A stretch of DNA of 26,432 nucleotides from a virus: positions 1 through 26,432 of IMG/VR virus record IMGVR_UViG_3300032224_002712. One strand, given 5' to 3'. Position 1 is the first letter of the stretch. The number at the start of each line of letters is the position of its first letter. This document shows positions 1 through 8,128 of this stretch, piece by piece. The notes below the pieces were generated by a model. The model was not told where the DNA came from. It made no database searches and saw only the letters and a list, made by a program, of their open reading frames with translations. A program made the translations under genes and the position numbers.

Positions 1-432
1 ACTACTAATCTTTATTACACTAATGCCCGAGTAGCTACACACGTTAATACTTTAGCTATTGCTAATTTCGGTGGGGTATTTTCAGGTACTCCCACTACTG
101 GAACTATTCCATCTGTAGATGCCAATGGAAAATTAGCTTTTGGTAACCCAGTCCCTTTACAAGAATTTAAAGCAGTCACGGGGAGTTACTCTGTACTTGC
201 AGAAGATCATGGAAAAATGGTAAGGATTACAAATACAAGCACAGTAACGCTTCCTACAGGATTATCTACAGGATTTCAAGTTACGCTTTTCAACGAAACT
301 AATAGCACGATTACTTTTTCTAGTACCGGAACAATTAAGGCTAAAGCTACTATTTGTGCTAATCAATATGGAGCTGTTTACGCTACGCACCAAGGAAGTA
401 ATGTATGGATTTTAGTAGGAGACTTAGGCTAA
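1..432 (+). CDS. Phage tail-fibre-like protein, C-terminal part (5' truncated)
   Basis: The reading frame is open from base 1 and ends at 432, giving 143 residues with no N-terminus, so the gene begins outside the window. The first residues (TTNLYYTNARVATHV) match the TTNLYYTxxR motif common in phage tail-fibre and tail-spike shafts. The rest is rich in T, S, G and N, with short beta-strand-like segments ending in a VWILVGDLG tail, as expected for a trimeric fibre tip or baseplate appendage. An internal ATG at 217 is only a secondary possibility, because coding-like sequence continues upstream of it. The next gene starts immediately after the stop (TAA then ATG), which implies translational coupling. 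Seen: the open frame and motif. Inferred: a role in host recognition. Confidence 0.7.
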   Translation, partial: TTNLYYTNARVATHVNTLAIANFGGVFSGTPTTGTIPSVDANGKLAFGNPVPLQEFKAVTGSYSVLAEDHGKMVRITNTSTVTLPTGLSTGFQVTLFNETNSTITFSSTGTIKAKATICANQYGAVYATHQGSNVWILVGDLG

Positions 433-1584
433 ATGAGTAAGCGGATAGGGATAGGGAAGGCAACTAGGCTAGCCAGAATAGGAGAAATGGTTAGTGTCGC
501 CATAAACGGGACAACCATTACGGCAAAAGTTGCTAGAAACTTGTCTAGCACTAAAGTACTTGTTTTATTTGATGGTCGCACGTATCACGCTTACCCAGAA
601 AGTCAAAGAACTACTCTTAAAAACGGTATAACCGTATTAGCCAAACACGAAAGAAGAAAACAATACTCAAAAGCCACTACAAGTATTGCTATTTTGTTTG
701 AAGTTGCCAATTATAGTGGGGTTTTTCCCAGGGAAAATGATAGTCACAGTTATTACGTATCTGTAGATGGCTCTGAGCCAAGGCACATTCTTACTATTCC
801 TATTAGAATTAGAGTCCCAATTCTAGGAGGAAGTGGAACTGGTTTAATTACAATTAGTCCAATAGCTAGCTCTACTTTAACTTACTTTGGAAGGGGTCGT
901 TATAGAGGTTCAATAAGGTATGGAGTACGCCAAATTAGGAGGGAAATAGATGATAATTTTTATACAATAGATTTTTCTACAAACATGGTGGTATTTACTG
1001 AATCATCTATAGAAACTTATGGGTTATTTGGAGACATTCCGCCTGCACCAGAAGACTGGCAAGACATGAGACTAAGAGATAGGTTTGTTGGAAGTTATAC
1101 TATCGAGCGGTTTCTTTATGATAGTCTTAGGGGTAAAGCCGCTCAGACAAGAGACTGGGATTATATAAGAAATTTGTATCTTAGCAACGTGGGCGATATT
1201 GCTAGTGTTCATCCTTGTTTTTGGGAGGACTATGCCGGAAATGGTTTTGACACCTTTTTGCCACAAGGAACAGGACGATCCGCATATGCCCTTCAGTATA
1301 ACATTGACATGAAAAATCAAATTATATTTGCAGTAAATTCGTCAATAACATCATTTGATCAATACACAACAACAGGGGCTACTTTACAAATTCAAGCATG
1401 GAACTATGGCAAAATTTCATCAGAAGAACATATTTCTTATGATGCTTGTACTATGTCTAGACAGAGGATTAATGATAACTATTCTGCTAATCATATTTTT
1501 TCAAAAATAGAAATACCGTCTGGGTCGATAGTTGGGCACAACATCGCTGGTTTTATTACTTGGTCTAATTATAGATTGGCTTAA
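433..1584 (+). CDS. Unknown probable phage structural protein (383 aa)
   Basis: I do not recognise this family. The protein has a basic N-terminus (about residues 1-80, rich in K and R, with a beta-rich VSVAINGTTITAKVARN segment). Residues 90-383 are beta-rich and aromatic, with no signal peptide, membrane segment or catalytic motif that I can see. It begins directly after the stop of the tail-fibre-like gene and is followed 5 bp later by a Mu F-like gene, so it sits inside a co-directional virion-gene block. Position and composition suggest a receptor-binding or baseplate-associated protein. That is inference from context only. A minus-strand frame at 1072-1320 overlaps it and looks like a shadow. 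Confidence 0.6.
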   Translation: MSKRIGIGKATRLARIGEMVSVAINGTTITAKVARNLSSTKVLVLFDGRTYHAYPESQRTTLKNGITVLAKHERRKQYSKATTSIAILFEVANYSGVFPRENDSHSYYVSVDGSEPRHILTIPIRIRVPILGGSGTGLITISPIASSTLTYFGRGRYRGSIRYGVRQIRREIDDNFYTIDFSTNMVVFTESSIETYGLFGDIPPAPEDWQDMRLRDRFVGSYTIERFLYDSLRGKAAQTRDWDYIRNLYLSNVGDIASVHPCFWEDYAGNGFDTFLPQGTGRSAYALQYNIDMKNQIIFAVNSSITSFDQYTTTGATLQIQAWNYGKISSEEHISYDACTMSRQRINDNYSANHIFSKIEIPSGSIVGHNIAGFITWSNYRLA

Positions 1585-1589
1585 ATAAT

Positions 1590-2219
1590 ATGGAAAATTA
1601 TAAATGGGATGGTCAAGTACAGCGCTATCGAAATAAGCAAACAGGGCAATTTGTCAAGACGGAAACAATCTTAAAATTAACTGAACAGAATATGCAGCAA
1701 AAAACAGAGAGGATGTTGCAATCTTTTGATGATGTTAAATCAGGGAGAATAAGTCTAAGTGAATATCAACGAGAAAACCTGGAAATAATTAAATATCTTC
1801 ATACTCAACAATATCTAGTTGCAAAAGGGGGATTTAGAACTACGACTCCTGAGGATTATTTAGAAATAGCTAGAGAGCTAAAAAATCTTCATTATCCAGC
1901 TTTTAGAGATTTTACTCAGCAGCTACAAGAGGGGACGTTAACAGAAGGGCAAGCCCGGGCGCGTATTCGTAGCTTTGGCAAAGCTTCTGAAACCTTGGCA
2001 GATTTAGGACACAGGTCAAGTGCTAAGCAAAATGGACTTACTTGGGCGAGAAGGTATTTAAGTGCCGTTGAGCACTGCTCTGATTGCCCTATTTATGCAG
2101 CTATGGGAGCAGTTACCATTGATAATCTTATTCTTCCTGGGAGACAGTGTGAGTGTAGGTTTAACTGCAAATGTTACGTTAGATATTTTAAAACCAGAGA
2201 AGAGGCAATCCGATCTTAA
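1590..2219 (+). CDS. Mu F-like minor head / head morphogenesis protein
   Basis: 209 residues. The start ATG lies just after an AATAAT leader, with no strong ribosome binding site. The N-terminus (YKWDGQVQRYRNKQTGQFV) and the C-terminal cysteine cluster (HCSDCPIYAA, then CECRFNCKCYVRY) resemble phage minor head proteins of the Mu gpF type, whose C-terminus carries CxxC followed by a CRCxC-like segment. The helical middle (residues 40-165) also fits. The six clustered cysteines could bind a metal, which is inference. In other phages this protein is normally encoded next to the portal and helps procapsid assembly. Here the portal is 4.4 kb away, which is unusual. The assignment rests on motif pattern, not on a search. 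Confidence 0.6.
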   Translation: MENYKWDGQVQRYRNKQTGQFVKTETILKLTEQNMQQKTERMLQSFDDVKSGRISLSEYQRENLEIIKYLHTQQYLVAKGGFRTTTPEDYLEIARELKNLHYPAFRDFTQQLQEGTLTEGQARARIRSFGKASETLADLGHRSSAKQNGLTWARRYLSAVEHCSDCPIYAAMGAVTIDNLILPGRQCECRFNCKCYVRYFKTREEAIRS

Positions 2220-2237
2220 TTTCAAGCAAGAAAAATT

Positions 2238-2966
2238 ATGTTTACCCGATCAGGAATAATTAATCAAAATAATTTAGGCTTTACTGAGATAGCCATACTA
2301 AGGTTATTGAATCCTAGTCTTTTTTATGCTCCAAGACAAACAGCAAGGTTTCAGAACCTAACATCTAGCTCTAGCCATTTTTTAAATTTTACTGGGTATA
2401 GCAACATTACTAGTCAATCTCACTTAACTAATGGGTTTCGTTTTTCGTGGGATTATGATACTAGTGGATGGAACACAAATAACATTACAGAAAAATACTT
2501 TCCCCAGACCTTTAGTTCTGCCGGAAATATGTCTTTTTTCATGTATATAAAATTACCTACAACAATTCCAATCAATATTGTTACTTTTTTTTCTTTTAGA
2601 TCTGGTTCTAACCCCACTCAATATGATTTTGATATTGAACTACAAAAAAGTAATTTAGCGTTTTTCTCTGCTATGAGAACATCTACTTCTACTCTTTTTC
2701 CTTGGATAGGGAATGGAAATAACAGCAATATTTTGAACAAAACTTGTCTAGTTATCTATAGAAGAAGTGGATCAACTCATAATTTATTTGTGAATAATAA
2801 CACAATGCTTAGCTATACCTATACTCCATTGGCTATTAGTACGAATCCTACTTATACATACGGAGTCAACGAAGGGATGAGATATCAATGTTTTGGGTTT
2901 TGTAACTACAGCATTTCAGATAGCCAGGTAACAAGCTTGAAGACCCTGCTACCGTCGGGACTATAG
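2238..2966 (+). CDS. Putative concanavalin A/LamG-like phage appendage protein
   Basis: 242 residues, rich in N, S, T, F and Y, with alternating hydrophobic strands and no signal peptide. The C-terminal half has a pattern typical of LamG/concanavalin-like beta-sandwich domains: a CLVIYRRSG strand, a LFVNNN turn, then a conserved FGFCNYSISDSQVTSLKTLL tail. That tail is the common form in which such domains close with an N-x-x-hS-D helix. This suggests carbohydrate binding by a tail appendage. The gene is the last of the co-directional block 1-2966, and its stop overlaps the convergent subtilase gene by 6 bp. The fold is inferred from sequence pattern only. Confidence 0.5.
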   Translation: MFTRSGIINQNNLGFTEIAILRLLNPSLFYAPRQTARFQNLTSSSSHFLNFTGYSNITSQSHLTNGFRFSWDYDTSGWNTNNITEKYFPQTFSSAGNMSFFMYIKLPTTIPINIVTFFSFRSGSNPTQYDFDIELQKSNLAFFSAMRTSTSTLFPWIGNGNNSNILNKTCLVIYRRSGSTHNLFVNNNTMLSYTYTPLAISTNPTYTYGVNEGMRYQCFGFCNYSISDSQVTSLKTLLPSGL

Positions 2967-4343
2967 TATAAAATGGCTAAGACTATTCAATGTTCCAGCA
3001 CTAGTATCCACTAAAGTAGCCAATACATGAGGTTGCCCAATTCCTGTTCCATCTTTATCAATACTGATGACAGTATTGGTGACATCAGACACCCCTAGCT
3101 TAATTGTTTGGTCAGCAAGTGGATTACTGCCGTTGTATCCCATTTTATCTAGTAGTTTCGAGACATCTATTTTATCTTTACCTGGGGTAAAGTTTATTAT
3201 TTCGTCTCGACCTTCGGCAATACCATTATAGCTAAATATGTTTTCTCCAGTTCCCCCTACGAGTAAATCACTGTTTATTCCACCACCAGCTACGAAGGTA
3301 TTGGAAACAGCAGATCTTCCTGTTAAGACATCGAATTGATATCCGCCATAAAGGGATTGTGCGCTTTCTAGTAATTCTGTTGATGGGACATAAGATTGAT
3401 TTGTTAAGAGTCCAGTTCCTAAAGTATTAGGCGCTGCTCCTGTGGCGATACTATGGATTCTGTTTGCAGCATTAAATACGTTAATTTGTTCGTAGCCTCC
3501 CACTGTTCCAGTTAAGCTGGTATCTGTTTGTTTAATCAAATTTTTCATCTCAAGGGGAGTTAACTCTCTATCTAAATATCTTTCCGCGACCCCTTGTAGC
3601 AATGCTATTGACCCTGAAACAAAAGGAGTTGCAAAACTAGTGCCAGCACCTCTGACCACAGAGTTAGTACCATGGAAAACGGGAATATTTGACCCGGGAG
3701 CAGCAATTAAATCTGTGCGGCGCTGGCTAGTATTCCGTAAGGAAAGAGAATCTGACACTCCGTCCCCATTAGTACTCATGACACCGATAACATTGTTATT
3801 CCCCGCGATCTCGCTAGACCCTTGGGTTCGATATTGCTGATAATAATTTCCGGCAGCTGCAACAACAGTAATTCCTTCTTTTTCAGCTTTTCCTATAGAA
3901 GTATAGACTGGGTTGGTATTTGATGTAGGGAGAGTGGCTAAAGTATTCATTGTATCACTCAATGAAATATTAACCGTACTTATTTGATACCTTTCTTTAT
4001 TTTCACTTACCCAGTCTATAGCTGATGACATTTGTAAAGTGGTATTGACTTGAATAGGAATAATTTTTATTCCTGGAGCAACACTGAATGCCACACTAGC
4101 TACTCTCATTCCGTGAATATCTCCATCATTCACAGAATTTCGAGAACTAGTAAAATCTAAGTCTTTTCTATAAAAAGCATCTCTGACACCGTCATTATTG
4201 TTGTCTACACCAAATCCTACGTGGTTTAGATTAAACCCTACATCAATTACGGCTATTGTCTGTTCTTGCCCATTTATTCCAGCAAACCTGGAATCGGAAT
4301 AAAATTGTTTCAGTCCATTACTGGTATAATTAATATAGTTCAT
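2961..4343 (-). CDS. S8 subtilase with RTX-like C-terminal secretion domain
   Basis: 460 residues. The catalytic triad is visible: D34 in AVIDVGFN, H77 in DGDIHGMRVAS, and S236 in GAGTSFATP. The oxyanion-hole asparagine is N166 in AAAGNYY. Residues from about 350 carry an RTX-type calcium-binding/M10-type C-terminus (SDLLVGGTGENIF, then DEIINFTPGKDKIDVS) and the protein ends SLSHFIL, as in type I secreted proteins. There is no Sec signal peptide, consistent with a C-terminal secretion signal. ATG 4343 is preceded by AAAGGAG nine bases upstream, a good ribosome binding site. Subtilases of this build are common in cyanobacterial genomes. In phage context it may be cargo or a virion-associated protease. 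The 3' end overlaps the neighbouring plus-strand gene by 6 bp. Confidence 0.9.
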   Translation of the reverse strand: MNYINYTSNGLKQFYSDSRFAGINGQEQTIAVIDVGFNLNHVGFGVDNNNDGVRDAFYRKDLDFTSSRNSVNDGDIHGMRVASVAFSVAPGIKIIPIQVNTTLQMSSAIDWVSENKERYQISTVNISLSDTMNTLATLPTSNTNPVYTSIGKAEKEGITVVAAAGNYYQQYRTQGSSEIAGNNNVIGVMSTNGDGVSDSLSLRNTSQRRTDLIAAPGSNIPVFHGTNSVVRGAGTSFATPFVSGSIALLQGVAERYLDRELTPLEMKNLIKQTDTSLTGTVGGYEQINVFNAANRIHSIATGAAPNTLGTGLLTNQSYVPSTELLESAQSLYGGYQFDVLTGRSAVSNTFVAGGGINSDLLVGGTGENIFSYNGIAEGRDEIINFTPGKDKIDVSKLLDKMGYNGSNPLADQTIKLGVSDVTNTVISIDKDGTGIGQPHVLATLVDTSAGTLNSLSHFIL

Positions 4344-4426
4344 TTTAAGTAGCTCCTTTAAGCCCTCTTCTTTAGTGTAATCAAGCTTTATTGGTTGTTA
4401 TAAAAAGACGAGGAGGGGTTTTTACA

Positions 4427-4442
4427 TAAGTAAAATTACTTA
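4427..4442. promoter_or_regulatory. Perfect short palindrome, possible operator
   Basis: TAAGTAA-AA-TTACTTA is a perfect 7-bp inverted repeat with a 2-bp centre in the divergent gap between the subtilase (-) and the 4597 gene (+). Its size and symmetry suit a dimeric repressor. Nothing in the sequence proves binding. The remainder of the 4344-4596 gap contains only AT-rich leader and the promoter listed separately. Confidence 0.3.
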
Positions 4443-4539
4443 GAAAAAGATTTAAAAGCTTTTATTAGATATTTATATTGTTTTTGCAGAATCATCAATG
4501 CTTATGAAAATATTAAGATTTTTTTGCCTATAAAAGTAC

Positions 4540-4568
4540 TTGACACTTTTAAAAAGACAAACTATTAT
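4540..4568 (+). promoter_or_regulatory. Sigma70-type promoter, copy A of a shared family
   Basis: TTGACA (4540-4545), a 17-bp spacer, then TATTAT (4563-4568), 28 bp upstream of the 4597 start. The block following the -35 (CTTTTAAAA) and the downstream AGTAAAC are also found at the promoters near 9082-9110 and 11381-11409 on the other strand. Confidence 0.75.
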
Positions 4569-4596
4569 AAAAAAGTAAACCAAACAGGTAATCTTC

Positions 4597-4986
4597 ATGA
4601 AAAACTTAAGAGACAGTCTAATCACAGCAGCTTCTCAGTACGTTGTTGATATGCTTGAGCCTCTATCCCCTTTGTGGATGGTAGGGTTAGAAGTTGTCAA
4701 AGAGGGCGAAGATTTTTCTCATTGTAATTTTGATGAAAATGATTTAATTACAATACTTATCGACAACCTAGAAGACGCGCTAATGGATAAATGGAGTGGA
4801 GATGAACCATTCAACCCTTCTACATATACAGCTTTATGCGTTTTGTTGTCAGACGTTGAATGGGAGGCAATTCTATATGAATTTATCCCGCAATGGCATT
4901 ATTATCTTGAGCGTCAAAAAGAAGAAATAGCTCAAAAAAGATTGCTTCAATTGTTTGCAGATGGTGCAGCAGCTTCTGAGTTTTAA
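4597..4986 (+). CDS. Small acidic protein of unknown function (129 aa)
   Basis: I do not recognise this protein. It is strongly acidic and largely alpha-helical by pattern, with an aromatic-rich stretch (EFIPQWHYYLERQ) near residues 92-104. It has no signal peptide or membrane segment. It sits alone between a strong family promoter (4540-4568) and a strong hairpin terminator (5006-5053), so it is a monocistronic unit. Small acidic proteins with their own strong early-type promoter are typical of phage host-takeover or anti-defence genes. That is an inference from context and composition, with no motif to support it. Confidence 0.7.
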   Translation: MKNLRDSLITAASQYVVDMLEPLSPLWMVGLEVVKEGEDFSHCNFDENDLITILIDNLEDALMDKWSGDEPFNPSTYTALCVLLSDVEWEAILYEFIPQWHYYLERQKEEIAQKRLLQLFADGAAASEF

Positions 4987-5005
4987 AACGTTTAAAAATT
5001 AATCA

Positions 5006-5053
5006 AATACGAAACCCCTTTAAAGACTATTGCTCTAAAAGGGGTTTCGTATT
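5006..5053 (+). terminator. Strong stem-loop terminator
   Basis: A perfect 16-bp inverted repeat, AATACGAAACCCCTTT (5006-5021) with its complement at 5038-5053, and a 16-nt loop. It lies 20 bp after the stop of the 4597 gene. The U-rich part is within the stem rather than after it. Confidence 0.75.
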
Positions 5054-5119
5054 GGTGCTCGACAACCATTGTTAGTTTAACGCGATCGCTCTATTTATTT
5101 TGTTAAGATAAAAATCAAT

Positions 5120-5137
5120 TTAATAACAGCAAGTAAA
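5120..5137 (+). promoter_or_regulatory. Partial copy of the shared promoter block before nrdB
   Basis: TTAATAACAGCAAGTAAA differs by one base from the 18-bp block at 14327-14344 and at 11383-11400 (minus strand). Those two contain the spacer and the start of the -10 of family promoters. No clear TTGACA is present here, so this is either a weak promoter or a conserved operator half. Confidence 0.45.
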
Positions 5138-5147
5138 TAATTAATAG

Positions 5148-6182
5148 ATGTTAATCAATAATGCAATCTTCAACCCCAGTGGAAACGATAGCATAGAGCA
5201 TCGGTCAATCTGGTTTGGAGACACCACAAACTTGATGCAACTCAACGATGTGAAGTATTCATGGGCAATAAGCCTATATAACCAGTTGAGAGAAAACTTT
5301 TGGATACCGCAAAAGCTTGACGTTACCCAAGACGTTACCGATTACAAGTTACTCACAACAGAAGAGCGACGCGCATTTGATGGCATATTGTCTTATTTAA
5401 CGTTTCTTGATTCCATCCAAACTTGCAATTTACCCCACTTAAAGAATGCTATAACTGCGCCAGAGGTTAGTATGTGTATGGTAGAGCAGCTTTCTCAAGA
5501 AGCTATGCACAATGCTAGCTATCAATACATGATTGAGACAATTATCCCGTCAGATAGACGGAATAGTGTTTACGACTTTTGGCGAGAGGATAAAGTACTA
5601 GCTAATCGCTGTAATTATATAGCGGAACAATACCAGGCTTATCTAGAAAATCCTAGTGGAGAAACTTACTTTACTTCGTTATTAGCGGATTATATCCTAG
5701 AATCTTTACTATTCTATAATGGGTTTACATACTTTTATACCCTATCATCTCGAATGTTAATGGCGGGTAGTTCAGATATCTTCAAGATGATTAACCGAGA
5801 TGAGTTAAGCCACGTTAGACTATTTCAGAAGATGTTGCCAGAAGCCATGGATACCTTTGTACATTCCAAGGAACAAGTTTATGAGATGTTTGATACTGCG
5901 GTACAAAACGAGATTCTTTGGACTAATCATATTATTGGGACAGATATCTTAGGAATTACCGAAGAAAGTACGGAACAATATACTAAATATCTGGCAAATA
6001 TTAGATTAAAAGCGATAGGTCTAGATTACCTGTATGATGAAGAAAAATTCAGGAAATCCCCATACTCTCATCTAGAAAGGTTCGCGGACACAAAAGCAGA
6101 AGGGAACACTAAGGCTAATTTCTTTGAGTCTGGAGTCACTAGCTATAGTATGTCTTCAGGTATTTCCGGTTGGGAGTTTTAA
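5148..6182 (+). CDS. nrdB: Class I ribonucleotide reductase small (beta) subunit
   Basis: 344 residues, the usual length for the radical-bearing beta subunit that works with NrdA to reduce ribonucleotides. All expected cofactor residues can be aligned: D88 (FLDSIQ), E118 and H121 (QEAMHNASY), the radical tyrosine Y125, E185 (ILESLLFY), and E219/H222 (NRDELSH). The C-terminal tail ends SGISGWEF, the position used to dock on the alpha subunit. No alpha subunit gene is in the window, so it must lie elsewhere in the phage or be supplied by the host. The start has no clear ribosome binding site. NrdB and NrdF cannot be separated with certainty by eye. Confidence 0.92.
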   Translation: MLINNAIFNPSGNDSIEHRSIWFGDTTNLMQLNDVKYSWAISLYNQLRENFWIPQKLDVTQDVTDYKLLTTEERRAFDGILSYLTFLDSIQTCNLPHLKNAITAPEVSMCMVEQLSQEAMHNASYQYMIETIIPSDRRNSVYDFWREDKVLANRCNYIAEQYQAYLENPSGETYFTSLLADYILESLLFYNGFTYFYTLSSRMLMAGSSDIFKMINRDELSHVRLFQKMLPEAMDTFVHSKEQVYEMFDTAVQNEILWTNHIIGTDILGITEESTEQYTKYLANIRLKAIGLDYLYDEEKFRKSPYSHLERFADTKAEGNTKANFFESGVTSYSMSSGISGWEF

Positions 6183-6198
6183 GCAAAAAATAGGAATT

Positions 6199-6545
6199 TC
6201 CTTTATGGAGTTCTAAATGTTTACAAAGTTTTAAATACATATATTCTTGGATGTCCTAACAGGAGTTTTAGACAAAGAAATTGCATTTCCTTTATGGAGT
6301 TTTAAATGGTTGTAGTAGTATCAATTTTCTTTATGAGTTTTACGTATTTCTCCAGTGAATTTCCATGATGGAGTTTTAAAATCTTTTCTTGAATCCGCTA
6401 GGAGTTTTCTCTGTTGTCTCCCTGAAAAAGTTTAATAGCTTTCAATACTTTAAGGGATTTTTGAAGTTTTTACTTTTTCTATCAGGTTTTTGTTTTTATC
6501 CATTTAAGGATTTTCTTGAGCTGTACTTATCCTTTTAGGGTTTTT
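6199..6545 (+). repeat. Array of mini-palindromes, TCC-N5-GGAGTTTTAAA type, in a non-coding gap
   Basis: The 420-bp gap between nrdB and portal has no convincing ORF but contains repeated short units. The best are TTTCCTTTATGGAGTTCTAAA at 6198-6218 (quoted short here as TCC 6199, GGA 6207), TCC 6254/GGA 6262, TCC 6288/GGA 6296, TCC 6362/GGA 6370, TCC 6394/GGA 6401 and TCC 6499/GGA 6508, with TCC 6530/GGG 6538 and several degenerate copies near 6330, 6419, 6446 and 6479. Each is a tiny inverted repeat followed by GTTTT(A). Unit spacing is mostly 30-55 bp. Related elements occur before tail tube and terminase. Confidence 0.6.
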
Positions 6546-6605
6546 AACTACTATTTGTACATTTGTAGCATTTAATTATTGAATCGTTGAATCAGGACCA
6601 ATATA

Positions 6606-7841
6606 ATGTCGGAAAATACTGGAAAATATAGAATAAACAAAGACAGCCTAAGTCGGTTACTGTCTCAGTCAGGGGGGCTAGGAAATGGACAATATGACCC
6701 CCTAGAATCGATTAGTATAAATAAACCCAGAAAGTATAGCGCAACAGAGCTAACTGATGCCTATAGAAGTATCTGGGCTTGTAGAAAGATTTGCGACTAT
6801 CTCCCTCGCATGATGGCTCGTGGGTGGGGAAAAATTAATCTTTCTAACAATATTGAACTGGAAAATAAGTTAAATAAAGAGTTATCTTTACTTCGTCATC
6901 AATATAGGGAAGGGCAAAGACTGGCTAATTTATATGGCGGTGCGGTAATTATACGTATAGTGGAAGATGGGCGAGAATACTCAGCACCAATAAACAAAGA
7001 AGTAAGTAACCTGCGCTATTCTCGTGTTTTTACCCCGTGGGAAATTTACCCTAAAGTAGATGGTGGTCAAGATATTTATTCTCCCGAATATTACGAGATG
7101 AACGCATCTATCGAAGGACAACAAACAGTATTTAAGATTCACAGCGATCGCATTATACGCTTTAGTGGTGCAGCTACGGATCATGAGTCAATGCGATTTA
7201 ATCGAGGCTACGAGGACTCTCTCTTAGTTCCATTCCTAGACCCTTGCCTAAGGTATTTAACCGCAGTTAGTTATGTTGGAGCTTCGGTTAGTAGTTTTGA
7301 ATTTATTATACATAAGTTGCAAAATCTGTTTACTGAATTGGAAAACGAAGAATCTCAGTTACACTTAGCTGAACGGTTGAGAGTTGCCCATAATTCTCTT
7401 AGTGCGTTAAGGGGAATGGTCGTAGACAAAGAAGAAGAAGACGTAGCAGTAGTGAGCAGAAACTATGCAGGAGTCACGGAAATTATTGCCACACTGCTAG
7501 ATGAAATGATTGCAGCCTCTGGTTTAACTAAACCTCAATTTATTCAGGAGCACCCATCTGGATTAGCTGCTACAGGTCAAAGTGAACGATTAGCTGAAGC
7601 CGATAATATTAGGGCTTTGCAGGAAGAAAAATGGGGGCAACTAATAGAAGCAGACTGCCAATTGGTGTTGAAGAAGCATAAATACTATCTCAACAACTGG
7701 AAGTGGGAATGGGCTAGCCTATTTCAGTTAAGCCCGTTAGAAGAAGCAGAGTTATATCAAGTGCAAGCTAATTCGGACGCAACTAGAATTAGCTCAGGAG
7801 TATTGACCCCAGAAGACGTGAGGAAACGGAGAGACTTTTGA
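6606..7841 (+). CDS. Phage portal protein (DUF1073 type)
   Basis: 411 residues. Hallmarks of DUF1073-type portals are the N-terminal motif around residues 45-75 (ATELTDAYRSIWACRKICDYLP), the YGGAVIIRIVEDG strand near 109-121, the SDRIIRFSG segment near 179-187, and a C-terminal helical part with SGLTKPQFIQEHPSGLAATGQSE. The portal forms the dodecameric ring at one capsid vertex through which terminase packages DNA. It is preceded by the mini-palindrome array and followed by a gene-poor stretch. Its usual partners (terminase, minor head protein) are scattered elsewhere in the window. It is a little shorter than many members, but both ends look intact. Confidence 0.9.
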   Translation: MSENTGKYRINKDSLSRLLSQSGGLGNGQYDPLESISINKPRKYSATELTDAYRSIWACRKICDYLPRMMARGWGKINLSNNIELENKLNKELSLLRHQYREGQRLANLYGGAVIIRIVEDGREYSAPINKEVSNLRYSRVFTPWEIYPKVDGGQDIYSPEYYEMNASIEGQQTVFKIHSDRIIRFSGAATDHESMRFNRGYEDSLLVPFLDPCLRYLTAVSYVGASVSSFEFIIHKLQNLFTELENEESQLHLAERLRVAHNSLSALRGMVVDKEEEDVAVVSRNYAGVTEIIATLLDEMIAASGLTKPQFIQEHPSGLAATGQSERLAEADNIRALQEEKWGQLIEADCQLVLKKHKYYLNNWKWEWASLFQLSPLEEAELYQVQANSDATRISSGVLTPEDVRKRRDF

Positions 7842-7897
7842 TTTATACTCTTTCTTCTATTCTTAAAGTTTTAACCGGGGATGAGTCTAAACATTAA

Positions 7898-8035
7898 TTA
7901 GCGATCACTCACCGGGATAATCAATCTTTGCAGTGCTTCATTAGCTGCCTTTAGTGGATAAAGCCCCTCTCTATCAATCAAGCGACTGGTCAGCGATTCC
8001 GCTTCTGCCACATAGGATAGCTCAGTAGCTTGCAA
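7898..8035 (-). pseudogene. Remnant of an unidentified protein gene
   Basis: In the 7842-8128 gap a minus-strand frame of 45 codons is open from 8035 to a TAA at 7898-7900. It reads as ordinary protein (LQATELSYVAEAESLTSRL, then LKAANEALQRLIIPVSDR) but has an in-frame TAG directly before it, no ATG and no ribosome binding site. It looks like the C-terminal end of a helical protein left after deletion or stop mutation. A TTG start at 8035 is possible but weak. The parent family is not recognised. Confidence 0.3.
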
Positions 8036-8071
8036 CTACTTTTGTTCGTGGTGATTGAACAATCGTAACAC

Positions 8072-8113
8072 AAAAACTCTCCCTTTTGTGCACATACAAA
8101 AAGGAGAGTTTTT
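8072..8113. terminator. Bidirectional stem-loop terminator
   Basis: An 18-bp inverted repeat with one mismatch (8072-8089 and 8096-8113) and a 6-nt loop, with the GGAGAGT core followed by T6 on the plus strand and T-rich DNA on the minus strand. It closes the minus-strand operon 9051-8129 and could also stop portal-derived transcripts. Confidence 0.8.
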
Positions 8114-8128
8114 TATATTTCACTTTTA

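Noticed and set aside
1072-1320. Minus-strand ORF inside the 383-aa gene
   Set aside because: It is antisense to a coupled, longer plus-strand gene, has no ribosome binding site and a composition expected of a shadow frame.
2062-2259. Plus-strand ORF overlapping the Mu F-like gene
   Set aside because: It overlaps the cysteine-rich C-terminus, which is the clearly coding frame there; no ribosome binding site and no coupling to neighbours.
6199-6545. CRISPR array
   Set aside because: Units are short, imperfect and unevenly spaced, without constant-length spacers or long identical repeats.
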